Of a stretch of DNA of 64,000 nucleotides, positions 8,981 to 17,221 are shown piece by piece. The position numbers and the translations under genes were made by a program. Numbering within the stretch: position 1 is the first letter of the stretch; the number at the start of each line of letters is the position of its first letter. Source of the stretch: Paenibacillus stellifer (GTDB lineage Bacteria > Bacillota > Bacilli > Paenibacillales > Paenibacillaceae). The stretch lies in NCBI RefSeq assembly GCF_000758685.1, contig NZ_CP009286.1, forward strand, positions 5,251,001 to 5,315,000, read 5' to 3'. The notes beneath the pieces were generated by a model, which saw only the letters and a list, made by a program, of their open reading frames with translations, was not told where the DNA came from and did not search any database.

Positions 8981-10156
8981 TTACTCCTTCCCCTTGTCCA
9001 CGTTCGTTGGAATATGGATGATAATTGATGTTCCCTGATTCTCGGCAGATTCGATTTCCATTCTGCCTTCCAGGAGCTCCACGCGCTCCCGCATGCCAAC
9101 CAGTCCGAAGCTCTCCCGGTTGATCTGCTCATTCTTCATCTTCTGAACGTTAAATCCTATTCCATTATCCTTCACGACAATTTTAATCAATTGTGCCTGA
9201 TATGTAATTTCCACTAACACATAGCTGGCAAAAGCATGTTTGGCTACATTGGACAGCGCCTCCTGCACGAGCCGGTAGACCGCTGCTTCCATTGCGGACG
9301 ACAGACGATGCTCTTTGCCCCGGGTTTCGAAGGAAGTACGGATCTTCGTTTTCTCCTCATAATCATGGACATATTTTCGGAGAGTGGGGATTAGTCCCAG
9401 GTCATCCAGAGCCATCGGACGCAGATCAAATATTACCTTCCGCATCTCTTCGAGACTGGAGCGAACCTGCCCCTTTAAATCTACTACTTCGCTCTGCACC
9501 AGTCCAAATTCCTGCTTCACCAGCATTCTTTCAACAATTTCCGTCCGCAGGACGAGATTGGCCAGCATCTGCGCGGGTCCGTCATGGATTTCCCTGGCGA
9601 TCCGTTTTCGTTCCTCTTCCTGGGCCAGAATGATTTTGAGTCCGATCATCTGCCGGTTCTTGGCCGATTCAACAATTCTCGTCACATGGCCAAGCTCGCC
9701 GGACAAATATTTCAGGACCACACTCATCTGGGAACCGATCGTCTCCGCCCGTTCCACCGAGCTTTCTACGCTGCGCACCCGCTTATACAGCTCATCTCGC
9801 CGGTTTCGCAGGTTGAGCTCCCGTTCTCTTGTGATCATTAGCTCGAGCTGAAGCTCTGTCGCCTTTTCATAGGCAATCCGGATATCCTGTTCTGTATAAC
9901 GAACAAAATCACGGCTCACTTCAGTCAACCTGATGCGCGAACGACGGTAATCAATTTCCAGCTTATCTACCTTCTGCAAGGTCTCATCCGTTTCCTGCCT
10001 TACCCGGTGCAGTTCATTTGTGAGATTTGCAAGCTCCTCGCGGGCAGCTTGCAAAATCTCATAAATTTGATACTTGCTGTCTTCCATTACATCGATCGTA
10101 TTTTTGATCACACGGTCAATCGCATCGGTCTGGAAATCCACGGACAATAGCCCCAT
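8981..10156 (-). CDS. degS: Cytoplasmic sensor histidine kinase DegS
   Basis: The 391-aa kinase lacks membrane segments, as expected for DegS. An N-terminal sensor/coiled-coil region (residues about 1-180) is followed by the HisKA_3-type box with the phospho-accepting His in REIHDGPAQMLANLV, an N-box (EALSNVAKHA) and G-box (VKDNGIGF). It would phosphorylate and dephosphorylate DegU, encoded next in the operon. The ribosome site before the ATG is weak (GAGAG), and an inverted repeat lies just upstream. Confidence 0.96.
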   Translation of the reverse strand: MGLLSVDFQTDAIDRVIKNTIDVMEDSKYQIYEILQAAREELANLTNELHRVRQETDETLQKVDKLEIDYRRSRIRLTEVSRDFVRYTEQDIRIAYEKATELQLELMITRERELNLRNRRDELYKRVRSVESSVERAETIGSQMSVVLKYLSGELGHVTRIVESAKNRQMIGLKIILAQEEERKRIAREIHDGPAQMLANLVLRTEIVERMLVKQEFGLVQSEVVDLKGQVRSSLEEMRKVIFDLRPMALDDLGLIPTLRKYVHDYEEKTKIRTSFETRGKEHRLSSAMEAAVYRLVQEALSNVAKHAFASYVLVEITYQAQLIKIVVKDNGIGFNVQKMKNEQINRESFGLVGMRERVELLEGRMEIESAENQGTSIIIHIPTNVDKGKE

Positions 10157-10162
10157 TTCTCT

Positions 10163-10208
10163 CGAATCATTTAATGAAAATAACTTTATATTAACATATC
10201 ATGATTCG
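10163..10208 (-). repeat. 8-bp inverted repeat upstream of degS
   Basis: The arms at 10163-10170 and 10201-10208 are perfectly complementary (CGAATCAT / ATGATTCG) with an AT-rich 30-nt loop. It spans the stop codon of the glycosidase gene and ends a few nt before the weak degS ribosome site. There is no T-run, so it is not an intrinsic terminator. It could be an operator or an mRNA structure. Confidence 0.55.
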
Positions 10209-12931
10209 ATCGTTACGGTCTTCGTTTTCTGTTCCCATTTTACAGTTAATCCAAGCTGTTCCGAAACCAGGCGAAGCGGGACTAAAGTCCTTCCTTGTAG
10301 GAGAATAGGCGCTACTTCTGCACTCTGACGCTTTCCGTTCAGTATGAACTCCTTCTTGTTCACCGTAAGTTCCAGCGCTTTGGAGCCGCGAAGCACCATA
10401 ATATTCTTCGTAACGGAATTCCAGGTAGCGCTGCCGCCGAACGCGTCGAGCACATATTTAATCGGTACATAAGTCGTTCCATTCTGATTCAAAGGCGCCG
10501 AATCGATCGTTTTCTTCACACCGTTGACGGTCAGTGATTTTTGGCCAATCGTCATACTGGCCGTTCCCGTCGGCAGGCCTACCTCGCTGGAAAGGGAAGG
10601 CATAACGAAGGAAATATTATCAAAGGCTACAGTGCCGGTCTTGGCGCGCTCATCCTGGCCCTCTTCCACGTTAACAACGTATACTCTTTTGAGAACGGCT
10701 GGGAACTTGATGCCGTAACCCGAGAGATCGACGTTAATTGTCTTCCACCCCGTCCAGTCGATCGTCTTGGCAAGGTCCACGTAGACCGTGGAACCGCCTG
10801 CGTCCGTGAATTCGGCGCGGAGCCAGTTCAGGCTCTTATCACCCAAGACATCCACCGACATAGTCGTGGCTGCCGCAGGCACCGTGCGTCCCGTCGTTCC
10901 GTTAAGCTGGGCATATGCATACATTTTGCCGCTTCCAGCCGTCATGTCGTAGCTGAGTGACAGTACCTTAGAGCCGGCATGATCGCCCGTGCCCGCCGTG
11001 ATCTGAGCCGTCCCCTGAACGCCCTGTGCGTTAGTCGTAAAGGCTACCGGATAACTAACGTTCTCAAAGTCCTCCCAGGCCGTCGCAGCGGCTGTTGTCA
11101 GAACCACGGCCGTAGTGAAGCCGTCATAACGCGCGATAGCATAGCCTGTCGTGACTCCCGGATTGACCGAATTGATGGTTAACTTCCCATCCTGAACGCT
11201 GCCCTGGAACCCTACAAACTCCCATTTCAGAGAGGAGGCCGGAACGCTTATCGAAGCACCGCTTCTTGAGACCGCTGTAACCGGCACTGAAAGGGTTGTT
11301 CCCGCTTTTAGCGCACCTGTGGCTGTTCCCGGCTGCAGACTGCTTAGATCATCGCCACCGAGCACGGTTACCTTCGTTGTGGCGCTGGCGGAGCCGCTGG
11401 CCGCAGTGAGCGTTGCCGTTCCGGCCTTGACCGCCGAAGCCACGCCGCCGCTGACAGACACGCTTCCGTTACTTGATTTCCATGAAGTGTTCCCCGTAGA
11501 TAAATCGATCGGATTGTAGTACGTGTCATAGCCCTTCAAGGAATACGTAGCACTTTGCCCAATCAGCAGAACGCTGCTGCCGCTGATTTTTATCCCCTTT
11601 ACCTGTCCCTGCGGAGCGTTGGTATACACCCCAAGTCCATTGACTACGCTGCGCTGTTCCGTACCGTATTCGGTATCGAATGAGAGTACGGTCTGGGTCT
11701 CGGCAAGCGGCCGGTCTACCATGGTAGTCGAACCCCCGCCATCCAGGTTAAGCCCCTTGTACACGCCGATACTTGTCATGAAGGACTGCAGCTCGGTCAA
11801 GGACATGCCGGAGCTGTCGTCATTTTTTTCTACCGCGATAATATAGACGTAACGTCCATCCTGCGAGTACCCTAGCGCCGTTCTTGCCCGATAACCGCCA
11901 ATACTGCTGACCGAACGGGAGAAGGACGTCGCCTTGCCGTTACTGACCAGTATCGTATGCCCGCCGATCATCATTTGCAGCGTCCCCGGATCAATCGCTT
12001 GACCGGTTGTCTCTGAACGCAGCGAATACGCGGTTGTCAGCTTCTGCCCAACTGCCAGATGAGAAGCTACGAATTGCGCTGCAGTACCATGTGTACGCAA
12101 AATATACGCCCCTGCCGGAACTGCCATGGGCAGTGCCGCTCCCTGCGAAATCTGCGTGATCACGCCATTCTCCACCAGCACTTCAGTTGGGGTTGCCATA
12201 GAAGCATTCTTCGGGCGGTCTGCTGCCGTCCAGGCATCGGTATATATATATGCCGCGTTGACATGGCTATATGTGGAGGTTCCGCCTTCCGGATTGTACG
12301 CCCCCTTGTTAACACCCGCCAGCGCCAGCTGAGAGCCGTCCTCAGCCGTTACGGTTCCTTCAAATGAGAACTCGTCGATCATCGGCTTGCGGTCCGCCGT
12401 CAGGGCAAATGCATACAGACCATCCAGCTGTGAAGGCGTTGACACAAGCGTCCCTCCGGATACTTCGCCGCCAATTGGTGCCCCTTCCCCTGAAGTGTTA
12501 AAATAATCACCATTCACGGCTGCGACCGCCTCAGTCTCCTTAGCCATGCCGCCTGTGCTCTGGCGTGTGGTCAGTTTGCCGTTCTTCCCCGTCATCACAT
12601 CAATCGATACATAAGGGTTGTTCAAGTCGACACGGATGACATCGGCCAGACCGGTCGCCTTGCTGCCTGAACGGGTCACGGAGTATTTATACTTCAGCTT
12701 GGTCGCACCGGAAGTGATAATGTCCTCACTGATTTTCGTCGCCGAGAACGAAGTTGCAGCTTCGGCTATCGAAGTCGTGTTAAGGCTTATCAGCGGCAGC
12801 CCTTCTCCGATCACCGGCATAATCCAGATCACACCTGCAAGCGAGGCTACGATCCATTTTTTAGCAACTGCGTGTTTAACGAGTTTAGTCGATTTCTGTT
12901 GTGATTGATTCCACGACCCATTACTCTTCAT
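10199..12931 (-). CDS. Secreted phosphodiester glycosidase (NAGPA-like) with Ig-like and stalk domains
   Basis: The 910-aa protein starts with a basic N-terminus and hydrophobic segment (about residues 26-60), consistent with secretion. Residues about 80-430 carry the phosphodiester glycosidase domain found in NAGPA/YngK-like proteins: VAAVNGDYFNTSGEGAPIGG and a late GLNLDGGGSTTMV motif. A bacterial Ig-like (Big2) segment follows (about 450-530), then a beta-rich region, and the last about 110 residues form the copper amine oxidase N-terminal-like 'stalk' domain (VPIKYVLDAFGG, LVPLRLVSEQLG). Likely substrates are sugar phosphodiesters in wall polymers or glycans. It lies 42 nt upstream of degS on the same strand. 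Confidence 0.85.
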   Translation of the reverse strand: MKSNGSWNQSQQKSTKLVKHAVAKKWIVASLAGVIWIMPVIGEGLPLISLNTTSIAEAATSFSATKISEDIITSGATKLKYKYSVTRSGSKATGLADVIRVDLNNPYVSIDVMTGKNGKLTTRQSTGGMAKETEAVAAVNGDYFNTSGEGAPIGGEVSGGTLVSTPSQLDGLYAFALTADRKPMIDEFSFEGTVTAEDGSQLALAGVNKGAYNPEGGTSTYSHVNAAYIYTDAWTAADRPKNASMATPTEVLVENGVITQISQGAALPMAVPAGAYILRTHGTAAQFVASHLAVGQKLTTAYSLRSETTGQAIDPGTLQMMIGGHTILVSNGKATSFSRSVSSIGGYRARTALGYSQDGRYVYIIAVEKNDDSSGMSLTELQSFMTSIGVYKGLNLDGGGSTTMVDRPLAETQTVLSFDTEYGTEQRSVVNGLGVYTNAPQGQVKGIKISGSSVLLIGQSATYSLKGYDTYYNPIDLSTGNTSWKSSNGSVSVSGGVASAVKAGTATLTAASGSASATTKVTVLGGDDLSSLQPGTATGALKAGTTLSVPVTAVSRSGASISVPASSLKWEFVGFQGSVQDGKLTINSVNPGVTTGYAIARYDGFTTAVVLTTAAATAWEDFENVSYPVAFTTNAQGVQGTAQITAGTGDHAGSKVLSLSYDMTAGSGKMYAYAQLNGTTGRTVPAAATTMSVDVLGDKSLNWLRAEFTDAGGSTVYVDLAKTIDWTGWKTINVDLSGYGIKFPAVLKRVYVVNVEEGQDERAKTGTVAFDNISFVMPSLSSEVGLPTGTASMTIGQKSLTVNGVKKTIDSAPLNQNGTTYVPIKYVLDAFGGSATWNSVTKNIMVLRGSKALELTVNKKEFILNGKRQSAEVAPILLQGRTLVPLRLVSEQLGLTVKWEQKTKTVTIES

Positions 12932-13071
12932 TCCAGATTTACTCTCCCATCTCCATTGTTCCCTCTCTGATTCTTTGTCCCAAACTTCCTTTCACAATTA
13001 ATAGACTGTTTAAGTATGAAAAAGTTACGAAAAATTAACGTTTTTTTGGTCGTCTTATAGGAAATGGACAT

Positions 13072-13125
13072 AAAAAAACCTTTCGTAAAGAACAGCCCGC
13101 TAGAGAGCTTTACTCTACGAAAGGT
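13072..13125 (-). terminator. metK intrinsic terminator
   Basis: On the minus strand a perfect 10-bp stem (arms 13116-13125 and 13078-13087), extendable with imperfect pairs, is followed by seven T. It begins 24 nt after the metK stop. Confidence 0.85.
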
Positions 13126-13148
13126 ATTTGGTTAGAATATTTTACCGA

Positions 13149-14351
13149 TTACAGGCCTGCCTGCTCTCTCAGAATGTCCGCTTTATCCACACGTTCCCAC
13201 GGCAGATCCAAATCGGTACGACCAAAGTGGCCGTAAGCAGCGGTCTGCTTGTAAATCGGTCTGCGCAGATCCAGCATCGAGATGATTCCGGCAGGACGAA
13301 GATCAAAGTTGCGGCGAACAAGCTCAACCAGCTTCTCTTCGCCAATTTTGCCGGTACCATATGTATCGACATTGATGGAGACCGGATTGGCCACTCCGAT
13401 GGCATAAGCCAATTGAATTTCGCATTTATCAGCCAGTCCGGCAGCAACCAGGTTTTTGGCCACATAACGGGCGGCATAGGCTGCGGAACGGTCTACCTTA
13501 GTCGGATCCTTACCGGAAAATGCTCCGCCGCCATGACGGGCGTATCCGCCATATGTATCGACGATAATTTTACGGCCCGTCAGACCGGCATCACCCTGCG
13601 GTCCACCAATAACAAACCGGCCCGTCGGATTAATGAAATATTTGGTCTCCGAATCCAGCAGTTCTTCTGGTACTACCGGCAGAATGACATGCTGCTTGAT
13701 ATCAGCCTGAATCTGTTCCAGGGTAATTTCCTCCGCATGCTGCGTCGAGACGACGATCGTATCCACGCGAACCGGCTTATCATCCTGGTATTCAATCGTA
13801 ACCTGCGTCTTACCATCAGGTCTCAAATAATCCAATGTACCATTCTTCCGCACCTCGGACAGACGGCGGGCAATACGGTGAGACAGAGCAATCGGAAGCG
13901 GCATTAACTCAGGCGTTTCATTCGTAGCAAAACCGAACATCAAACCTTGGTCACCCGCACCGATATTAGCGGTTTCTTCCGCAACCTGGGAAGGATCGCG
14001 ATTCTCCAAAGCTGCGTTGACGCCTTGTGCAATATCGGCCGACTGTTCATTTAAAGAGGTCAGTACGGCGCAGGTATTATAGTCAAAGCCATACTTGGCA
14101 CGTACATAACCAATCTCCTTAACCGTGCTGCGAACAATGGAGGGGATATCCACATATTCGGATTTCGTGCTGATCTCGCCAATAACGAGAACAAGTCCGG
14201 TCGCAACCGAAACTTCACAAGCTACGCGGGCATAAGGATCGTTAGTAAGAAATGCATCTAATACCGCATCCGAAATTTGATCACAGATCTTATCCGGATG
14301 TCCTTCCGTTACGGATTCAGAAGTAAATAAATGACGTCCTTTAACAGGCAT
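13149..14351 (-). CDS. metK: S-adenosylmethionine synthetase
   Basis: MetK makes SAM from methionine and ATP in the cytoplasm. The 400-aa product has the ATP-binding [12 protein letters not shown] near residue 17, [10 protein letters not shown] near 123, and the metal/phosphate loop [19 protein letters not shown] near 275. Length is normal. AGGAGG stands 8 nt before the ATG. It appears monocistronic, with its own promoter about 250 nt upstream and a terminator just downstream. No S-box riboswitch is recognisable in the leader. Confidence 0.98.
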   Translation of the reverse strand: MPVKGRHLFTSESVTEGHPDKICDQISDAVLDAFLTNDPYARVACEVSVATGLVLVIGEISTKSEYVDIPSIVRSTVKEIGYVRAKYGFDYNTCAVLTSLNEQSADIAQGVNAALENRDPSQVAEETANIGAGDQGLMFGFATNETPELMPLPIALSHRIARRLSEVRKNGTLDYLRPDGKTQVTIEYQDDKPVRVDTIVVSTQHAEEITLEQIQADIKQHVILPVVPEELLDSETKYFINPTGRFVIGGPQGDAGLTGRKIIVDTYGGYARHGGGAFSGKDPTKVDRSAAYAARYVAKNLVAAGLADKCEIQLAYAIGVANPVSINVDTYGTGKIGEEKLVELVRRNFDLRPAGIISMLDLRRPIYKQTAAYGHFGRTDLDLPWERVDKADILREQAGL

Positions 14352-14597
14352 GAATTCAACCTCCTATATAATAGGTAGAAACTGAATGCTCCAGTTCTCC
14401 TATTACGATCATTGTCACATAATTATTTACATTAAATCAAGACTTTACAATAAGCAACCTCGCCCAAGGGTAATCGCCTAGGACGTCCTTTAGACAACGA
14501 GCATCAAGCGGGAACATTAGTCTGAACTTAAGACATAAGATGTTATTTCACTTCAAAAAATCAACCTTTTCCTTATGGAAAAGGTCGGTTTTCCTCA
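14352..14597 (-). promoter_or_regulatory. Long metK 5' leader with structured elements, no S-box seen
   Basis: From the predicted transcription start (about 14597) to the metK ATG is about 245 nt without a gene. It contains, in order, a terminator-like hairpin, a region with GTCTTAAGTTCAGAC and GCTCG...CGAG pairings, and a perfect 10-nt palindrome AGGACGTCCT. The SAM-I (S-box) and SMK-box conserved cores were looked for by eye and not found. A leader this long and structured suggests regulation, but no known class could be assigned. Confidence 0.5.
14553..14585 (-). terminator. Terminator-like hairpin at start of metK leader
   Basis: On the minus strand a 9-bp stem with loop ATAA (arms 14577-14585 and 14564-14572) is followed by TGATTTTTT. 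It would form 10-45 nt after the predicted start. The sequence just before it (GGAAAACCGACCTTTTCC) can form an alternative 6-bp hairpin using the same CCTTTTCC arm, an arrangement like a small attenuator. It could equally be a plain terminator for the genes upstream. Confidence 0.55.
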
Positions 14598-14603
14598 AAA
14601 GTC

Positions 14604-14632
14604 ATCTTATCGTATTTGACTTAGGGTGTCAA
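14604..14632 (-). promoter_or_regulatory. Sigma-A promoter for metK
   Basis: On the minus strand TTGACA (14627-14632) and TAAGAT (14604-14609) are separated by exactly 17 nt. This is a near-consensus housekeeping promoter with a predicted start near 14597. Confidence 0.8.
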
Positions 14633-14649
14633 TCTAAGGAAAACCAATC

Positions 14650-14699
14650 AAACAAGAAGAAAACGGCTGAACCGCCTCTTATGAAGGTAGTCCGCCGTT
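14650..14699 (-). terminator. Original terminator of the SASP gene, now separated by the IS
   Basis: On the minus strand AACGGC (14694-14699) pairs with GCCGTT (14662-14667), with further internal pairing, followed by a T-rich tail. It faces the SASP gene but now lies 1.5 kb from its stop because the insertion sequence intervenes. Confidence 0.6.
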
Positions 14700-14743
14700 C
14701 CAATTGTGAATTACTTGTTAGTTGCTTGCTTGTTTATTTATTT

Positions 14744-14756
14744 GAGCATTTTGCAT
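14744..14756 (+). repeat. Left terminal inverted repeat of the IS
   Basis: GAGCATTTTGCAT, the exact reverse complement of 16172-16184. It is preceded by the target duplication ATTT. Confidence 0.9.
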
Positions 14757-14868
14757 TAATCTAAGCCCTTGTTACACAAAGCAATTTTGAGCATAAAAAA
14801 GGACTTCACCCCAACTTGGAGAAGTTTTCAAGTGACCAAACGAGAAAACCCAAGGGAGTGAAGTCACT

Positions 14869-16062
14869 ATGTATATTCTCCAAGAAAGTCTATTTTCCTT
14901 TGAAGAGCTTCAAAAAATCGAATCGAAAGAGCGATTGCCCATCTTTTTCAGCGCTTTGGACCTGCGACCTTACGCAAGAGAATTGAGAAATCCCTCACCC
15001 CGAGGAGCAGACGGACACTGTCGTCAAGGCATTCTTCGCGCGCTACTCGCAGCTCCTTTAGAGAATATCGATACGTTCACCGGCCTAGCGCGCAGACTAA
15101 AGTTTGACCTCCGTTTCCGTTACCAATGTGGGCTTCGACTGGATATCCCCGCTCCTTCGATTTCTACATTAAGTCGAGTCTTTGCCGAGTTGACTGGCAA
15201 AGGCCTTGCCAAGCAGTTGTTTGAGGATCTTGTGACTCAGTGCCAAGAAGCTGGAATCATCGACGGAACTCATGTCGCTATCGACAGCGCCGCTATTCAC
15301 GCTTACGAGAAAAAGGAACCCAAGCGAAAAAGTGAACTCACCGGCAATGCCAACTGGGGTGCCAAGTTTGACACCTTTGGCAACAAAGTCAAGTGGTTTG
15401 GCTATAAGTTGCATCTGGCCGTCGATGCCAAAAGTGAACTTCCCATGGCGCTCAAGGTGACCTCTGCCCATGTGAACGACGGAGACGAAGGGCCTGCACT
15501 CATGACGACTGTCGCTGCGAAATCTAAAGTGAAATTCTTCATGCTGGATGCGGGCTACGACCAAATAAAAAACTACGAGGCCGCCCGGAACGTCAAGGCG
15601 CAAGCCATTATTCCGCTGAATCCACGGAATGAAAAGGAACCGCCAGCGGGGATTACCCGCAAAGGCACGCCCTGTTGTTCGATGGGATTTCCCATGACGT
15701 ATTGGGGACAGGAAAAGGTGCATTTAAAATTCCGTTGTCCACATGCGACAGGTCAAGTGGATTGTCCTTTGGGCATGGCCGCTTGTTCGTCCTCCAATTA
15801 TGGAATGGTGGTTAAAATCAACAGTCAAACGGATCTCCGGCGTTATGCGCTACCGCATCGGGAAAGCCGAGGCTGGAAGGAACTTTACAATAAACGAACC
15901 AGTGTAGAACGCTGCAATTCTCGAATGAAGACCTATTTAACTGCAGACCAGCTTCACGTCTGGGGGATTCAAAAAGTGACAACTCACCAATATTTAAATG
16001 CGATTGTGTTACTTGCCTCTGCGCTTGCCATTGCGAAGCAACGAGTACAGAACGCCGCTTAA
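14869..16062 (+). CDS. DDE transposase of the IS4/IS5/IS1182 group
   Basis: This 397-aa enzyme would cut and rejoin the element's ends. The predicted catalytic residues are D139 (in VAIDSAAI), D227 (in FMLDAGYD) and E347, the last inside the YREK signature Y340-R343-E347-K354. A Cys-rich segment (CRC/CPLG, residues 290-300) precedes the last acidic residue. The ATG follows AAGGGAGTG. It is the only plus-strand gene in the window, and no frameshift or stop interrupts it, so the element may be active. Confidence 0.93.
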   Translation: MYILQESLFSFEELQKIESKERLPIFFSALDLRPYARELRNPSPRGADGHCRQGILRALLAAPLENIDTFTGLARRLKFDLRFRYQCGLRLDIPAPSISTLSRVFAELTGKGLAKQLFEDLVTQCQEAGIIDGTHVAIDSAAIHAYEKKEPKRKSELTGNANWGAKFDTFGNKVKWFGYKLHLAVDAKSELPMALKVTSAHVNDGDEGPALMTTVAAKSKVKFFMLDAGYDQIKNYEAARNVKAQAIIPLNPRNEKEPPAGITRKGTPCCSMGFPMTYWGQEKVHLKFRCPHATGQVDCPLGMAACSSSNYGMVVKINSQTDLRRYALPHRESRGWKELYNKRTSVERCNSRMKTYLTADQLHVWGIQKVTTHQYLNAIVLLASALAIAKQRVQNAA

Positions 16063-16171
16063 AAACTTCCGATTCATTGAAATTCTGTCCGTCTGTCTAT
16101 TTTTCACTCCACTCTCACAACACTGAGATTTCGTTGTAACCTAACTTTGACTTTAAATCAAAATATGAATT

Positions 16172-16184
16172 ATGCAAAATGCTC
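16172..16184 (-). repeat. Right terminal inverted repeat of the IS
   Basis: ATGCAAAATGCTC on the plus strand, the reverse complement of the left end. It is followed by the target duplication ATTT, and its last two bases supply part of the SASP stop codon. Confidence 0.9.
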
Positions 16185-16452
16185 ATTTAAAAAGGACCTG
16201 TTCGGCCTGCGCAACAAGCCGCTTTGTAATTTCTCCCCCAACAGAGCCATTTTCCCGGGAAGTCAGCTGTCCTAAATACGGCGTTTGCATGATACCCGAA
16301 GCTCCTGTCACCCCAAGCTCGGACGCAAATTCCGTGTCGGCTCCCGCTGTGGAAACAGCTCCGTACAAACCAAATTCAGAGGCGATTTCAAATTGCATGC
16401 GCTTCAGCATTTCTTTACTTTCCGGTACTACCTTTCGATTTCCGCGTGCCAT
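16183..16452 (-). CDS. Alpha/beta-type small acid-soluble spore protein
   Basis: SASPs of this family coat and protect spore DNA and are degraded by Gpr at germination. The 89-aa protein has the family blocks [16 protein letters not shown], with the Gpr-type FEIASEFG site, and [24 protein letters not shown] is 7 nt before the ATG at 16452; the frame is open further upstream without a better start. The IS inserted after the first base of the stop codon, so the stop is now TGA made from target T plus GA of the IS end; the inferred original was TAA. The protein is therefore unchanged. Confidence 0.93.
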   Translation of the reverse strand: MARGNRKVVPESKEMLKRMQFEIASEFGLYGAVSTAGADTEFASELGVTGASGIMQTPYLGQLTSRENGSVGGEITKRLVAQAEQVLFK

Positions 16453-16612
16453 ATCGCATACCTCCTGCAAAATGATGATTACAGGAGTATTGTGCTCTCG
16501 CCTAGTCAACTTGACTCACTGAAAAATCTGCACGTTCTGGATTGCCGCACCTTGAAAGCGAAGAACTGTACGGCATCCTGTATAAACCTCAATAAAGAAG
16601 CCAAAACTACTA

Positions 16613-17146
16613 TTACTTCAGTGTGTAACCTCCGCGGACCATGACCACTAAACCAAGGGTTTGACCGGATTGTACGGTAATTCCGCGTCCATCTCTTGGA
16701 AAAGATAATAAATGGTTCTGCGGGGCAGCTTGTCCATCCGTCAAATCCAGACCATCGGTCAAGTCGGCAACCCCATTGGCATCCTGTGATACTATTACAG
16801 CCTTACCTGCCCGCACAATAAATTCGGCGCCTGCTGAAGCAATCAGGGTCTGCCCGGGTTTAACGTCAACAATCGAGCTAGTTGTACTCGAAGTTGAGGT
16901 CGGGGCAGCAGGTGAAACCGTTGCTGTAGGGGTTTGGGTAGCGGACGGAGTTGAGACAACTGCACCACCTTGAAGCGCCTTTTGGATCTGCTGATCAACA
17001 TAGCTTTTCGTGACTACAGGATCATCAGCGGTACCTGGCTGATTCCCCACATCAGCACCTTGAGCTGTATTGCTGATAATGGAACCTCCCCAAATGGCAG
17101 TCACAAGAAGACCGGCGGCGATTGATACTTTCACATAAGGCTTCAT
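16613..17146 (-). CDS. Secreted or anchored protein of unknown function beside the S-layer gene
   Basis: The 177-aa product has a signal peptide or membrane anchor (MKPYVKVSIAAGLLVTAIWG), a segment DDPVVTKSYVDQQIQKAL, a Ser/Thr/Pro/Ala-rich linker (about residues 62-95) and a compact hydrophobic C-terminal domain (from VKPGQTLIASAGAEFIVRAG to the end). I recognise no named family. The gene follows the S-layer gene and its terminator by about 30 nt and has its own AAGGAGG site. Its location suggests a surface or envelope role, which is inference only. Confidence 0.8.
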   Translation of the reverse strand: MKPYVKVSIAAGLLVTAIWGGSIISNTAQGADVGNQPGTADDPVVTKSYVDQQIQKALQGGAVVSTPSATQTPTATVSPAAPTSTSSTTSSIVDVKPGQTLIASAGAEFIVRAGKAVIVSQDANGVADLTDGLDLTDGQAAPQNHLLSFPRDGRGITVQSGQTLGLVVMVRGGYTLK

Positions 17147-17172
17147 GAAGCTCCTCCTTGAAGAGTGGATAT

Positions 17173-17205
17173 AAAAAAAGAATAGCCTCCGAAGAGGCTA
17201 TTCTT
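17173..17205 (-). terminator. Strong terminator of the S-layer gene
   Basis: A perfect 12-bp stem (arms 17194-17205 and 17178-17189) with a TTCG tetraloop on the minus strand is followed by a T-run. It starts 17 nt after the stop codon, fitting a highly expressed gene. Confidence 0.93.
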
Positions 17206-17221
17206 GCTTCGGTTAGGAAGC

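Larger units (their letters stand above)
14744..16184. mobile_element. Complete 1441-bp insertion sequence with 4-bp target duplication ATTT
   Basis: The element is bounded by inverted repeats beginning GAGCATTTTGCAT (13 bp perfect) and flanked on both sides by the direct repeat ATTT (14740-14743 and 16185-16188), the footprint of transposition. It contains a single intact plus-strand transposase gene with a YREK signature, placing it in the IS4/IS5/IS1182 group of DDE elements; I cannot assign the exact family. Intact ends, ORF and target duplication point to a recent insertion. It separates metK from the SASP gene. Confidence 0.93.

Noticed and set aside
14352..14600. S-box (SAM-I) riboswitch upstream of metK
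   Set aside because: Expected from other Bacilli, but the conserved GGAGGGA, GGCCC and GCAACC core was not present in order.
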